NCBI GenBank assembly: GCA_963693305.1
Contig: OY855904.1
Location: 42,687,304-42,751,303, forward strand
DNA length: 64,000 nucleotides
Direction of reading: 5' to 3'
Source: Meandrina meandrites
Lineage: Eukaryota > Cnidaria > Anthozoa > Scleractinia > Meandrinidae
Shown here: positions 51,134-61,432 of the stretch, one piece after another
Layout of the letters: each line of letters starts with the position of its first letter
Numbering within the stretch: the stretch's first letter is position 1
Program-made: the position numbers and the translations under genes
The notes under the pieces: model-generated
The model's input: the letters and a program-made list of their open reading frames with translations, nothing else
Told to the model about the DNA's origin: nothing
Databases searched by the model: none

Positions 51134-54100
51134 CTGTTGATTAAAAAATAATCACATGCATGAAAAGCGTTTTGTAAAAATATCTAAAAAAAAGGACTAC
51201 ACGCAAGCGATTCCGTGATAACAGCCTGATTTAGCCGTATGTGCGACGCCCATTTAAGAAAACTAGAAAAGGTTGCATGGGAGACATCTAACCTTAAGGC
51301 AAATCTAGATATTGAGTTTAAATGCCACACATTATCCTCAATTTGGACTTATTTCCCATGGCTAGAATATTACATCTAAATGTTGGTTTTTATAGTGGTC
51401 ATGCACTTAGCTTCGAGATAGCTAGCTTACAGACAAGCCACTGAAACAGAAGAAACAAATATTTTAAATGGACATTACATAGTCAAAAATGCCAACTGGT
51501 AGGAGGCAGACCAGTTGGCTATATACAAAGCGTGACCGAGGATTTGAACACGGGACGATCAAGAACAAATCCAGCTAGTGGCAGGGTGGAGGGCTTGAAC
51601 CCGGGACCTCCGGATTACAAGACCAGCGCCCTAAACCACGCGACCACGCTGCCTCGTAAAGTTTTCCTACAAAGGTGAAAAATCTCTGGTTATATCATCG
51701 CTGTTCGCTGCTCTGTTCTGCTTGTTTAATAACTCGATCAGTGCTCAATGTTTTTCTGCGCCGTGATTTGCAAAAAATTCGCCCTCAGCTTCCTTTGAAT
51801 TTATTGCCTCTTACAATTGGGTTCAAAATAGAGATTTATAAATTCAGAGAAATCCTTCCTTACGGTATAAGCAAGCTGTTCCTCTAGCATTTCATAGTTG
51901 AGTTCTCCGTAATACACCTTCAACTTTAAATAGTTTTCACTGCAAAAGTAGCATTAACCAAAACAAGAATCGATTAGTCTTAATAAAAGGGTTGCTTTAC
52001 GCTTGCGCTCGTAAGTGACTGTTTTTTAAAAGAATATTTTAATGTTCAAATGTAATTTATCGCATTTTTATTGTATTAATATTGTATTGTTCATTGAAAA
52101 ACCTATTTCGGGAGTGTGCGATAAAGGTTCTGAGTTTCGTAGTTTCTTGAGCCGGAATTGCTAAGCTCGGTTTTAGTCCAGGACTCACACAAAAATTATC
52201 TGTGAAACCACTCCCCTCCATGTCAATATCTACATTTTTAACATTATGTATTGTTGTTATTTAAAGTATTTTTACTTTTATGCCAGGTAAGCTATTTCCA
52301 TGTCTTGGAAGGCCCTTAAAATCCAATTTTGTCATCGAGGGGATTCCGTTTTATATCCGCTATATGTAGTTGATAGCTTTAAGGTCTGAAAAATTTAGCG
52401 TTTTTGACAACGGGAGGCCACATTTTTGTAACATCTCAGTGAAAGGTTTCTATGTTTACATTCTACTTCAAGCAAACTTATAAAAAGTCTCTTTCAAATG
52501 GCATCTGACGCAGTCACGTTGTTGTACATACCTCAGATCACTGGTGTGGTTGCCAAGTCCGTGTTCAAAAAGTTCTTTTTGAAAAGTACTCTGTAAATTA
52601 TTGAACAGCAGGAATAGTTATTAATAAAGCTAATTCTAAAATGTTTTTTTTTAAGGTGTGTGTAGAATTATTCAACGACTCAACAACAGTTGCGAGAAAG
52701 GCACCTAGCTACTTTTACAACTTTTCGATTATAATGCCCCTATTGTAGTTTTCTGTATTTTACAATGAATATAACTAAGATAACAACTAAGAACTAACAT
52801 AATGATTGGAGGATGTTCAGAAACCTGTAATGTTCACTAAACGACTGTAGGACTCCATACTGTTATTTTTAAAGGGTATATCACGTGACAGTCTTGTATG
52901 CACCTGAAATGTTCAGGCGAGGTACCCTTTTCAGTTTATCCCAAACAGTTTTGCAACGCACATTTTCATCCGAAGGCACCAAGCTCCCTCGTTTGTAAGG
53001 CTCTCACCGAAAATAAGCCCACCTGATACCTGATAGGGACGTTGAGCAGTTATTAGCCCAGAACTTATTTTCAGAGTTTCACAGTATTTACCAACAGAAC
53101 GGAAGGAAAGAGTATTATTGATTGGTTTGGTCAACGGAGTTACAAAAATAAACAGATTAGAGATGGTTATGATGATTTTTAGACACAGACTTTGTAAAGT
53201 TGGCCAAATTTAGATCTTACTAGAGCTAGTGGGGTACACTGTTTCATTGGCATATTGTTCTAGGGTAGAAGGAAAGACAGTGGTGGTTGATGTACAGGGC
53301 TGGATGATGCTGTCACAATGGGTTTGCCTGGTTCTGGGCAGTAGAGAGCTTCGATGGTACTACTGTTAACGGGATTTGTGTTACCTTATAATGGTCAGAG
53401 GGCCATTTTGAAACAGAAAGTGTCATCTTAAAGGAATCCTCCCTTGAAAGGAAAGAAAAGTTTAATGCAGTTCATGATGACACAAAGTGACTTTTTTAAA
53501 CACACGGTGAAGGCGCAACTGACAAAAGCATAGGGAATGATAAAAAAGGATAACAAGTCGTTTTACAAATGATTTCACCAAACAATGATTTTCCAATTAT
53601 GTTATGTTACCACTTATGCTTCGAATCTCCAACGTAATTCCAATGAAGGCACGTATGTTACCAGAGATGTCGAAATGTTGGAACTATTTAAGTATACTAA
53701 AAAGAACAAATTTTGTATCGCCATACAGCTACGATTTTAATAAACTTCATAGGCCTTTCAATCTAAACGTCCTCTTCAGTGTTAGTCACATTTAAAATAA
53801 CAACGATCAGTAACATGATATTACAGTACAGTTGGGATGTAATGATTGTGTGCAATGCACACGGCTCAACCCTATTAAGGGCATCAGGTTCACTAGTGCG
53901 CAGCTTAATTATCGATATGGACTCTAATTCAGTTAACTTTTCAGGAGAAGATTGGCTCACTACTGATTAAGAACTGGATCATGCGTAGAGTGCGTATATC
54001 GAGTTATGGATGCACGTGGAAAGGCTATAGAGCACAAGATATGCGTAACAGTTGTTCAAGGCGATACCCGAGAGTAACTGTAGCTTCTTGAGTGTTCTAT

Positions 54101-55874
54101 ACACAGGTACTCGTCATTTGTATTTCGACTCGCCATTCGGGCTCGCCAAAATACTGCATGACTCGTAAAGATGTACAGCGATACTGCACACTAAAATGCC
54201 TAATAAGATATATGAATTTTCCAATTATTTATCATAACAAAAATGATATCAATTATTATTCTTTACCTGCACCTTTCCCGACATTCTTTGTCACACGCTC
54301 CATCATAATATTTATCATATGTGGCGTCAACGCAATCACCTAAAAGAAATATGATGTTATGTTTCTCGTACCAGTCGAGAGAATACATTTCAGTTGTTAT
54401 ATTGCTATCTAAACAACGCGCTTCTCATGGTAAAAAGACAGAAAACAAGACCTACAGTGATAATACAGATAAATGGAAGTTGATTGGTTTACGTATTTTT
54501 AACATTGTGATTTGATTAACAAAACAAAAAACTAAACCTGGAACTTGATTTCGTTCATTTCCGGTATATTCGAGAACAGAATTCCGTTGTAAACCAGATT
54601 TGTCTTGTCAAATCAGTCAATAAAAAATATTTTAAACTGTATTTTGTGTATTTGTGGAAAACTCTCGTGAAAAAGGACCATTTCACATTCAAAGCCACTG
54701 CACTGGTCGGCCAGGACAACGGTAAGCGTCATAAGATAACGCCCTTAGCTGGAACATTTTTCTTAAAATGTCACACATCAGTCGCTACTAGGACAACTGC
54801 TCATTTCTGGATAATGTTTTATGGATTTTTTTTACTTAATATGTTCAATATTGGGTGGAAAGAGTATATTTTAGTCGCTACGTTTACCCGTAATTCGTAC
54901 CTACGGACTTCACGGTGGTATTACATACGTCCATTTTTGTATACTTCAACGTGTATAAAACACAGCCACAGTTTTCATTCATCAATGTTGCTAAACAAGA
55001 AACCTTGCAAGTCTAGAAGGCAAATAAACAATCACATAAGATGAGAACGAAAGGATGACATGCAAGTGATTTAGTTTCTTTTTAACCAACAGTTTGAAAT
55101 TTCCTCAAACTTTTCTCAAACGGATTTGCATTTGCTGATGTTTTGTAGCTGTGAGAAAATGGTGGACATAATAACATTGTCGAAGTACGGTTATAAAGAA
55201 ACCAACCTTTCCGTGTCCTCAGTACGTATAAGAATTCCGACCGGAACAAAACAAAATAGTCTTTTATAGAGACCCATCAGTCCGGAGCTTATTTATTACC
55301 AGGACCACTTCTGCTGCCCCCTGGATGTGAAGCTAGTCCATCACAGAAACAGCCCCATGTTGTAAGTTACAAACGGCAATTGCTTCAACTCGATTGGCTA
55401 CTGGCTTGCGGAATAGCCGGTATAAAAATAGCCTACTCGCGAAAGACATATCTCAAGGTCCATTTAGCGTTGTAGGCTTCTAGATTATGAACTTCACTTA
55501 AAAATATATATACCTTTTATCCAGAATAGTTCTTTCTTTGATATCTTACCATGTCGCTGTAAGAAACGTTGTAGCGGAGGAATATATTGTCGTCAATGAG
55601 ATTGTCCCTTGGTTCACAACTTCCATTCGAAAAAGGATCTAACCGGTCAATGGCCACCTGCAAAATACTTGTTAGCATAACTGTCAAATGTCTTGCGCAT
55701 TAATACAACTGTGCTGCGTCACATTTTCAAACACCGAGAAGAGAGTTGAAAATACGACGCGTAGCGGAGTGTTTTTGACGAACTTCGAACTTTCTCAATC
55801 GAAATTCGAAATAACGGAGAAAACGGAGAAAGAAAATCATATAAATCTATGCTAAAAGATTACATTTCTGTATT

Positions 55875-55916
<42 letters not shown>

Positions 55917-58900
55917 AGCTATCCCTCTTTCTAAAAGATACATAAATAACAGGTCCCGAAATAGGCGTTCAATTAGGCAATAGCCCATTTCCGAAATTCC
56001 GTTTTCCTCTGTTTCAAGACGAGTCTTGGTGCACAACCTTTCTTATGGAAATTAGTTTCACTCGCACGTATATTGTCTTTCAAATAAAACGCATTTCTAT
56101 ATAAAAGGTTGAGTACCAAGACTCATTCTGAAACAGAGGTAGAAGGCAACTCGAAAATGGCTTATTTGTAGCTGGTAAACCTCGTGATCAGGAAATGACC
56201 AGTAAGTACCTTTTGAAGCTGAATGGATGTAGCAAAACCAGGACTGGCGCTGATTCCCAGCTCGTAAGGAAAAGGCATGTCGTTCTGCTTTGTCACAAAA
56301 ACCCGAACACCAGCTTCCTGAGATAGCTGTGCTATATATTCATACTGCTCGATGTTTAATTCTAACGTGAGACCTGAGAAGAATATATAATACAATAAGT
56401 TTTACTTGGGGAGCAGGGATGGCGCGTTAGGTGAGAGCGCTCGCCTTCTACCAACATGCCCTGGGGTTGATTTTTGGACCGGCCCGATGTCACATGTTTT
56501 GTTGGTTCTCGCCTTGTTCCATCCGATAGGGTTTTTCTCTGCTGGGATCTCCGCTTTCTCCCTCCATAAAAACAACAGTTCTAAATTTAAATGCCGTCAG
56601 GACAAAGTTGATAAAGAGCCACACTGTGGAAATGCCACTACAAATTAACATTTTATTTATTAAGTAATTGCAATGTCCTACAGCTGCCTCCTGTTTCACA
56701 AACAACGAATCCTCAGGTCAAATGTTTGTATTTTTCAGTGCAAATTCTGGCGGAAACTCGTTTGAAGTCGATTACTTTGAAGTGTGATATTGTGCGCTAC
56801 TTTGCAAACACCTTTGTGCTGTCCCTGTCTCTGGAATACATGACACGTGGTACGTATAAAAATTGTATGGGATCAAACTCGATGTACAGGAAAATTATTT
56901 TGGTAAACTTTGATAAACATCCGTCGTAAGAATCACTTACCCCCTTCATGACCAGGGATAGATGACGTCTTCACTTCTGTTTTCCGGTTGTGGTTGTCCT
57001 TGCCTCGGTTGAATGTATAACAGTTGCCATACTTTTGATGCCAAAAACGAGTCCATAAGTGTCGCGTACTATGACTAAAACAAATGTTTATCCAGGTCTA
57101 AAAGCCTTGACAACTGGAGCATGATCCTCGATTTAATAAGTAGTTTGTTAATGCTGTGTTCTATACGGATAGTAAGGCGATTGGAGAACCATGTACTTCT
57201 CAATATTGAATAGAAATATTAATAACGGCGAAAAAGCCCCGGGGCGAAATAATAACTAACGACGAAGTGATATGCATCTGGCGGGCGTACAGTCAACAAT
57301 GCACTAACTATGTGACGTCATACACTATTTTATGTCAAAGCAATTTGTTAATAAAATTTTATTTAGCACCAAGTCTTTTTATATATACACGTCCCATCAC
57401 GCCGCACGCTTTCAACGTTTTCGTTCCCGGAAGCAACAATTCGTTTTGTCAGCGCAACGAATTGCCATTCTGGCCAGTTCCAACTGGTGTAAAACATGAA
57501 AAGCTCAAATGTGATTGCTGGCAACCGACGTTGATGCTCAGAAAATCGCCTCCGTTCAGAGGAAAGCGGAGTCTGAGGAGGAAATGTTTGAATTTCTGAA
57601 AGGTCTACAGTGGGTTGAGGTGTGCAGAATCTCATTTATGAAGTATCTTCAAAAGTTAAAGGTAAAACACCTTTTTTACGCTTAGATACTTACAGGCATT
57701 CGTAATTATTATAAACGCACGACAATATCAGATCGTCCAATTGATGTCCTGCCTCTTGGAGATCCGCTTCAGAGTACTCAGATAGCTTTTGGTGAACCGT
57801 CTCTGCCAGTCGTACTTCATAAGGGAGCTCTTCCATTTTCGTCACTGCTGGATTATTATTGTAATTTGGCGCTTGGTTGAGAGCGCTTCTGTTTACTCGA
57901 GCTTGATTTTTGTTAAAAAAGGATAAAAAAGAAATCAATCAAGCCTGAAACTTTTCGAGACACTCTAGCTATACTTTCATTTACCTTGAGTAAAATATAT
58001 AATGAATGGTAAAGGGTTTGAACATAGGAACTCCGGGATTCATTTTCCGTAAAGTATACAGGTATCGTTAATTAATACAATGCAATAAAGGTCTTAAGAA
58101 AGAATATTGTTGAGGCTGGTAATCATATTCAGCATCATGCATAATTTATTTTGTTGAATTGAACTGATAAAGCCAATCGATACCAGATCCAGAATTACAT
58201 CCAACGATTTACCTCTCCAATCTAAGTTTGTGCAAGGATTGGTTTATCTCTAAATTGAATTACATGTAAATGAAAAATGGAAATTATTTAAGGTTAAAAG
58301 TTTCTAAATAGAACGTGCAAGGGGTAAATCCCTACCCCACCCCACACTGCTAGTAACGTGGCATGTAAACTTGTTAACCACGAAAACAAAATTTAACGTT
58401 TGAACAAGTCGATAGTTTCCGTTCGACCACTACGACTACGTCCAAATGAACCTATACACTACGGATCGATGCTCTCTTAGTCCAAACATAAAAAAAAATC
58501 TTACTTGGTACAACACCACTTATGACTTCTGGAAATTTCTCCTTAATTTCTTCCGGAACTTTTGACTGCCGGATCTTGTTGAGATTGCAGATGGTAACTT
58601 GGGGAAAGGCAAGTTTCTAAAACAGAAGGAAGACAAATAAAGATTGCGTAATGTATTTGTTTCGCTTATTTTTAAATGAGATCTTTATGAGTGAATACTA
58701 TATGCCGAAGTGATTCCAATGTAACATTTAACAATTATTCTTTGAAATCGAGGTGAATACTGGCAGAATATTTACCGCGCCGCGTAGCGGCAAGGTAAAT
58801 ATTCTGCCGCTATTCACCGAGATTGAAAAGAACAATTGTTTTAGTATATACACACGAAGTGATCTCAAAACTACGGAAGCTTATAGGTGCCATCCGAAAT

Positions 58901-61432
58901 CCGACTTTAAAAATCCAACATCCGACTTGGTAAAATCCGACATTCGACATCCGACATCCGATTCGGTAAAATCCGACATCCGACAGTAAAAAAAAAATAG
59001 ACAGGCCAAACACGACTACTGTTGGTCAAGATAGTATAACTTTGAGCTTCAAAGCTTTGCTCTGACGAGTACGTCCTTTAAAGACCTACCTTTTCTGTAT
59101 GGTATTAGGGGAGGCTGGGGTCTTTAAAGATCTCTCTAAGTTAAGGCTGATTTTGTATTAAATGCCATTTGTTCATAAGAATCTTTTTAAGATTAGGTAC
59201 CGAAGGGAGATACTCTGTTACAAACGGTAAATCTCTGTTGGCCACTTTTTGTTTATTCTGTAGGGCGGACATTCTTTCGCTAAATTTAAATTCTGTAGGA
59301 TTTTTGTGAGGTTATCTGGGTAACCTCTGTCGCGTAATCTACGCTTGCTTTGTGTAAAGTTTTCTTCAAATGTAGCTTTTGAAGAGCTGGTTCTCAGAAC
59401 TGAGTCGTAGTGCTTCGCCTTTGTTAAAACCTTTCCAAACACCTGGACGGTGACAGGAGGTAAAATGCGTGTATTGGAAGGTTTTTGTTGGTTTAAGGTG
59501 CGTTCGCACGACGAGAATAGATTCTTTCCTAAATCTTTCGCTCTGTGTACGCATGTATCCATGAAAGTTATTTCTGTATCTGAAATTTTAGCCGTGAATT
59601 TTATAGTCGGATGACAGTTATTTGCTAGCTCTGTGTTCGTCGCCTTTTCGACGTTCCCCGCTGACCTGAGCCAACAATGGCGGATTGTCGGATTTTAACA
59701 AGTCGGATGTCGGATTTTCGAAGACGGATGTCGGATTTTAACAACTCGGATGTCGGATTTTTTAAGACGGATGTCGGAATTTAACAAGTCGGACGTCGGA
59801 TGTCGGATTTTAACAACTCGGATGTCGGATTTTTTAAGTCGGATGTCGGAATTTAACAAGTCGGACGTCGGATGTCGGATTTTTAAAGTCGGATGTCGGA
59901 TGGCACCTATAAGCTTCCGTACAAAACAGACAATCTAGACATTATCAAAAGGAAACCAATGAAAGGCAATTTTATTGACGTCTAATTTGACGTCTCAATT
60001 CATGCGTGAAACACGTGCAGAATCCTTTAACATGGCAAATACATGCACAATCTTCGGTAAAATCCTCGTCAAAATGGTCCTTGGCAGTTCAAAACAGCAA
60101 CTTTAATCGAAAGTCTGCTTGAAAATCGATAACTGATCAATCAAAGTTTTCGAAGTCATTGAGAAAGGCTTGTTGTATATGTCTCGTTGCGAAGGTGCCT
60201 GTCGATGGCGGCTCGAATTGAGGTGAGTGTTGCCTTATTGTAATATGACCTGTCTTATTTTCTTGCGGACATGTATATAAAACTTCCTTAACATATATTC
60301 AATTCTTCTTTTTCCATTTCCTCGATTTCGGTAAGAAATTCGTTCTGTCAGGCAAACCAGTCTACAAAAATACTCGTAATGAGACAAATTGTAGTCGTGA
60401 AGAATAATTGCTGCCTACTTAGCGATAAGTCGAATTCACCGTAATTATCTCGATAAACAAACTGAACACTTGTTTGCAAAATATGACTTCTTCACTTATC
60501 TTTAAAAACTTTTAGGCCAAAGTTCGTTGCCTTCTTGGTGTTTTCTAGCACGCTGTGGTCTTTTATTTTCACTATTTTTGATTCTGAAACGCCAGCGAAA
60601 CGCGAGTTTACGCCGGCCATTTTGTTTTATGTTTTATGGGATAATGCATTATCCACTGTACTCGGTAGCGAGTGAATAATGTGGCATTAGCCCGAGATAG
60701 TGAACCATTCAGATTGCTGGAATAGCCAAGATCACTGAGTGTGAATATACTAAACACAGATGTATCGATCGAGAAAGGTTGTCTTGCGTAAGCGTAAAAG
60801 CGTACGCGACAATACCGAGAGGTAGGATGAGTAGATCTTCACCTTGAACTGTTCGAAGCAGGGCCCCATGGCTTTCATGTCTTGGGTTCCCTAGCACGAA
60901 GTAATTTCACCTTGACAGGCTCTGTTTCAGCGAAAAGCAATGAACAGACGGGACAGTGGTATATTCGATTTTTGCATATTGCTGAGAAAGAAATCTCCTT
61001 GTTTTGGTCACACCGTCGCGTCGAGATGCATTTGCACGCGCTTTCATGTTTTCGAAAATTCTTCTAAATTTGTATTTGCCTTTTGATAGCACCCGTATAG
61101 CTCACATATCCTGCATTACACAGGTTGAATTTAAACTTGTAGACCACACACTGATACAAATTGTCACATCTCACCCTTTCGTGATGAATTTGTGTCCCTG
61201 TCTTCAGCGGTCTTGACAGGTACTGGACTGTTAGTTCATGAAACTGATACGTAAATACACCAAATGCGAAAGCACAGGCCAGTAACCAGAACCATCTTCT
61301 CGGTCGTGATTCGGATGCGGCAGCAACTCGTCCGTAACCATGCGCAGTCGTGTAACCAAAGCAGTCCAATAGTCTACACTTAAGTTTAGATGGCAGACTT
61401 TCGTCAGCACTGGACTTGTTAGGTGTCAGCAT
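50957..61432 (-). CDS. ASIC/HyNaC-like DEG/ENaC sodium channel, copy 2 (complete, 11 exons; spliced)
   Basis: Eleven exons join without a phase conflict into 492 residues, a normal length for acid-sensing or peptide-gated channels. The N-terminus has the gating His-Gly in TTAHGYGRV and TM1 (FWLLACAFAFGVF). The extracellular part has FPQVTICNLN, YGNCYTFN, the GVRVFVTKQNDMPFP segment and the Cys cluster TCKVSCLATL...NCGC...DVC...ACDKECRERC. TM2 follows SDIGGIMGMW and has the pore motif GIS (GxS), with Ser at the degenerin position. Such channels are trimeric plasma-membrane sodium channels gated by protons or neuropeptides; the ligand cannot be read from the sequence. The ATG at 61432 is chosen because the upstream frame lacks another ATG and copy 1 starts similarly. 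Confidence 0.9.
51470..51655 (-). mobile_element. tRNA-derived SINE
   Basis: The head at 51580-51653 folds like a tRNA with A box TGGTCGCGTGGTTTAGGGCGC, B box GGTCCCGGGTTCAAGCC and a TGT-like anticodon loop. It is followed by a SINE body including ccaactggt and accagttgg complements. It is in intron 10. It is a retroposon and not a functional tRNA gene. Confidence 0.7.
51864..51939 (-). CDS. Channel copy 2, exon 10
   Basis: 76 bp encoding ENYLKLKVYYGELNYEMLEE, matching the pre-TM2 segment of ASICs. Acceptor ttttgcag, donor gtaagg. Confidence 0.9.
52532..52588 (-). CDS. Channel copy 2, exon 9
   Basis: 57 bp encoding TFQKELFEHGLGNHTSDL. The acceptor is the second AG of acagag, required by phase. 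Donor gtatgt. Confidence 0.8.
54267..54339 (-). CDS. Channel copy 2, exon 8
   Basis: 73 bp encoding DCVDATYDKYYDGACDKECR, part of the second Cys cluster. Acceptor cttttag, donor gtaaag. Confidence 0.85.
54901..55012 (-). CDS. Channel copy 2, exon 7
   Basis: 112 bp encoding TCKVSCLATLMNENCGCVLY, the C..SC...CGC motif of the family. Acceptor ccttctag, donor gtacga. Confidence 0.88.
55550..55657 (-). CDS. Channel copy 2, exon 6
   Basis: 36 codons beginning VAIDRLDPFSNGSCEP. Acceptor ttttgcag, donor gtaaga. Same length as in copy 1. Confidence 0.9.
55876..55913. repeat. (CTGT)n microsatellite
   Basis: About nine ctgt units in intron 5. Confidence 0.85.
56210..56373 (-). CDS. Channel copy 2, exon 5
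   Basis: 164 bp encoding LTLELNIEQYEYI and EAGVRVFVTKQNDMPFPYEL. Acceptor cttctcag, donor gtactt. Confidence 0.92.
56409..56660 (+). mobile_element. tRNA-derived SINE-like repeat
   Basis: An A-box-like ATGGCGCGTTAGGTGAGAGCG is followed by a degenerate B box (GGGTTGATTTTTGG). The body (gttggttctcgccttg, gtttttctctgctggg) is like a SINE type I recall from cnidarian sequence. In intron 4. Confidence 0.6.
56941..57074 (-). CDS. Channel copy 2, exon 4
   Basis: 134 bp encoding LWTRFWHQKYGNCYTFNRGK. Acceptor tgttttag, donor gtaagt. Confidence 0.92.
57694..57901 (-). CDS. Channel copy 2, exon 3
   Basis: 208 bp ending in AGHQLDDLILSCVYNNYECL, the DLI.SC segment of the family. Acceptor aaatcaag, donor gtaagt. 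Confidence 0.88.
58505..58616 (-). CDS. Channel copy 2, exon 2
   Basis: 112 bp encoding KLAFPQVTICNLNKIRQSK. Acceptor ctgttttag, donor gtaaga. Confidence 0.92.
58873..59920. mobile_element. Element bounded by inverted arrays of the ATCCGACATCCGAC word
   Basis: The outer ends acggaagcttataggtgccatccg and cggatggcacctataagcttccgt are perfect inverted repeats. Each continues inward as an irregular tandem array of a (a)tccgac/gtcggat unit (58896-58985 and 59687-59905). The interior contains a reverse-transcriptase remnant. It lies in intron 1 of channel copy 2. Confidence 0.65.
59141..59562 (-). pseudogene. Penelope-like reverse-transcriptase remnant
   Basis: Minus-strand frames show FTQSKRRLRDRGYPDNLTKIL and, after a frameshift near 59235, LPFVTEYLPSVPNLKKILM with NKWHLIQNQP. 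The order RGYP then LPFVT.Y.P..PNLK and W..IQ is typical of Penelope-like (GIY-YIG) retroelements in cnidarians. It is frameshifted and truncated. Confidence 0.6.
59940..61174. other. Intron 1 sequence, no gene seen
   Basis: AT-rich intronic DNA; short frames carry no domain. Confidence 0.5.
61175..61432 (-). CDS. Channel copy 2, exon 1 (N-terminus and TM1)
   Basis: 86 codons from ATG (MLTPNKSSADESLPS) to THE donor after IHHER, gtgaga. It contains FGYTTAHGYGRV and RRWFWLLACAFAFGVF. A ttcttttag just upstream could be an acceptor for a 5'-UTR intron. Confidence 0.9.

Noticed and set aside
51580..51653. Possible tRNA-Thr gene
   Set aside because: The cloverleaf is imperfect and continues directly into a SINE body, so it is a retroposon head.
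58896..59905. CRISPR-like short repeats
   Set aside because: The tccgac units are irregular, lack unique spacers of constant size and lie in eukaryotic DNA within an inverted-repeat element.
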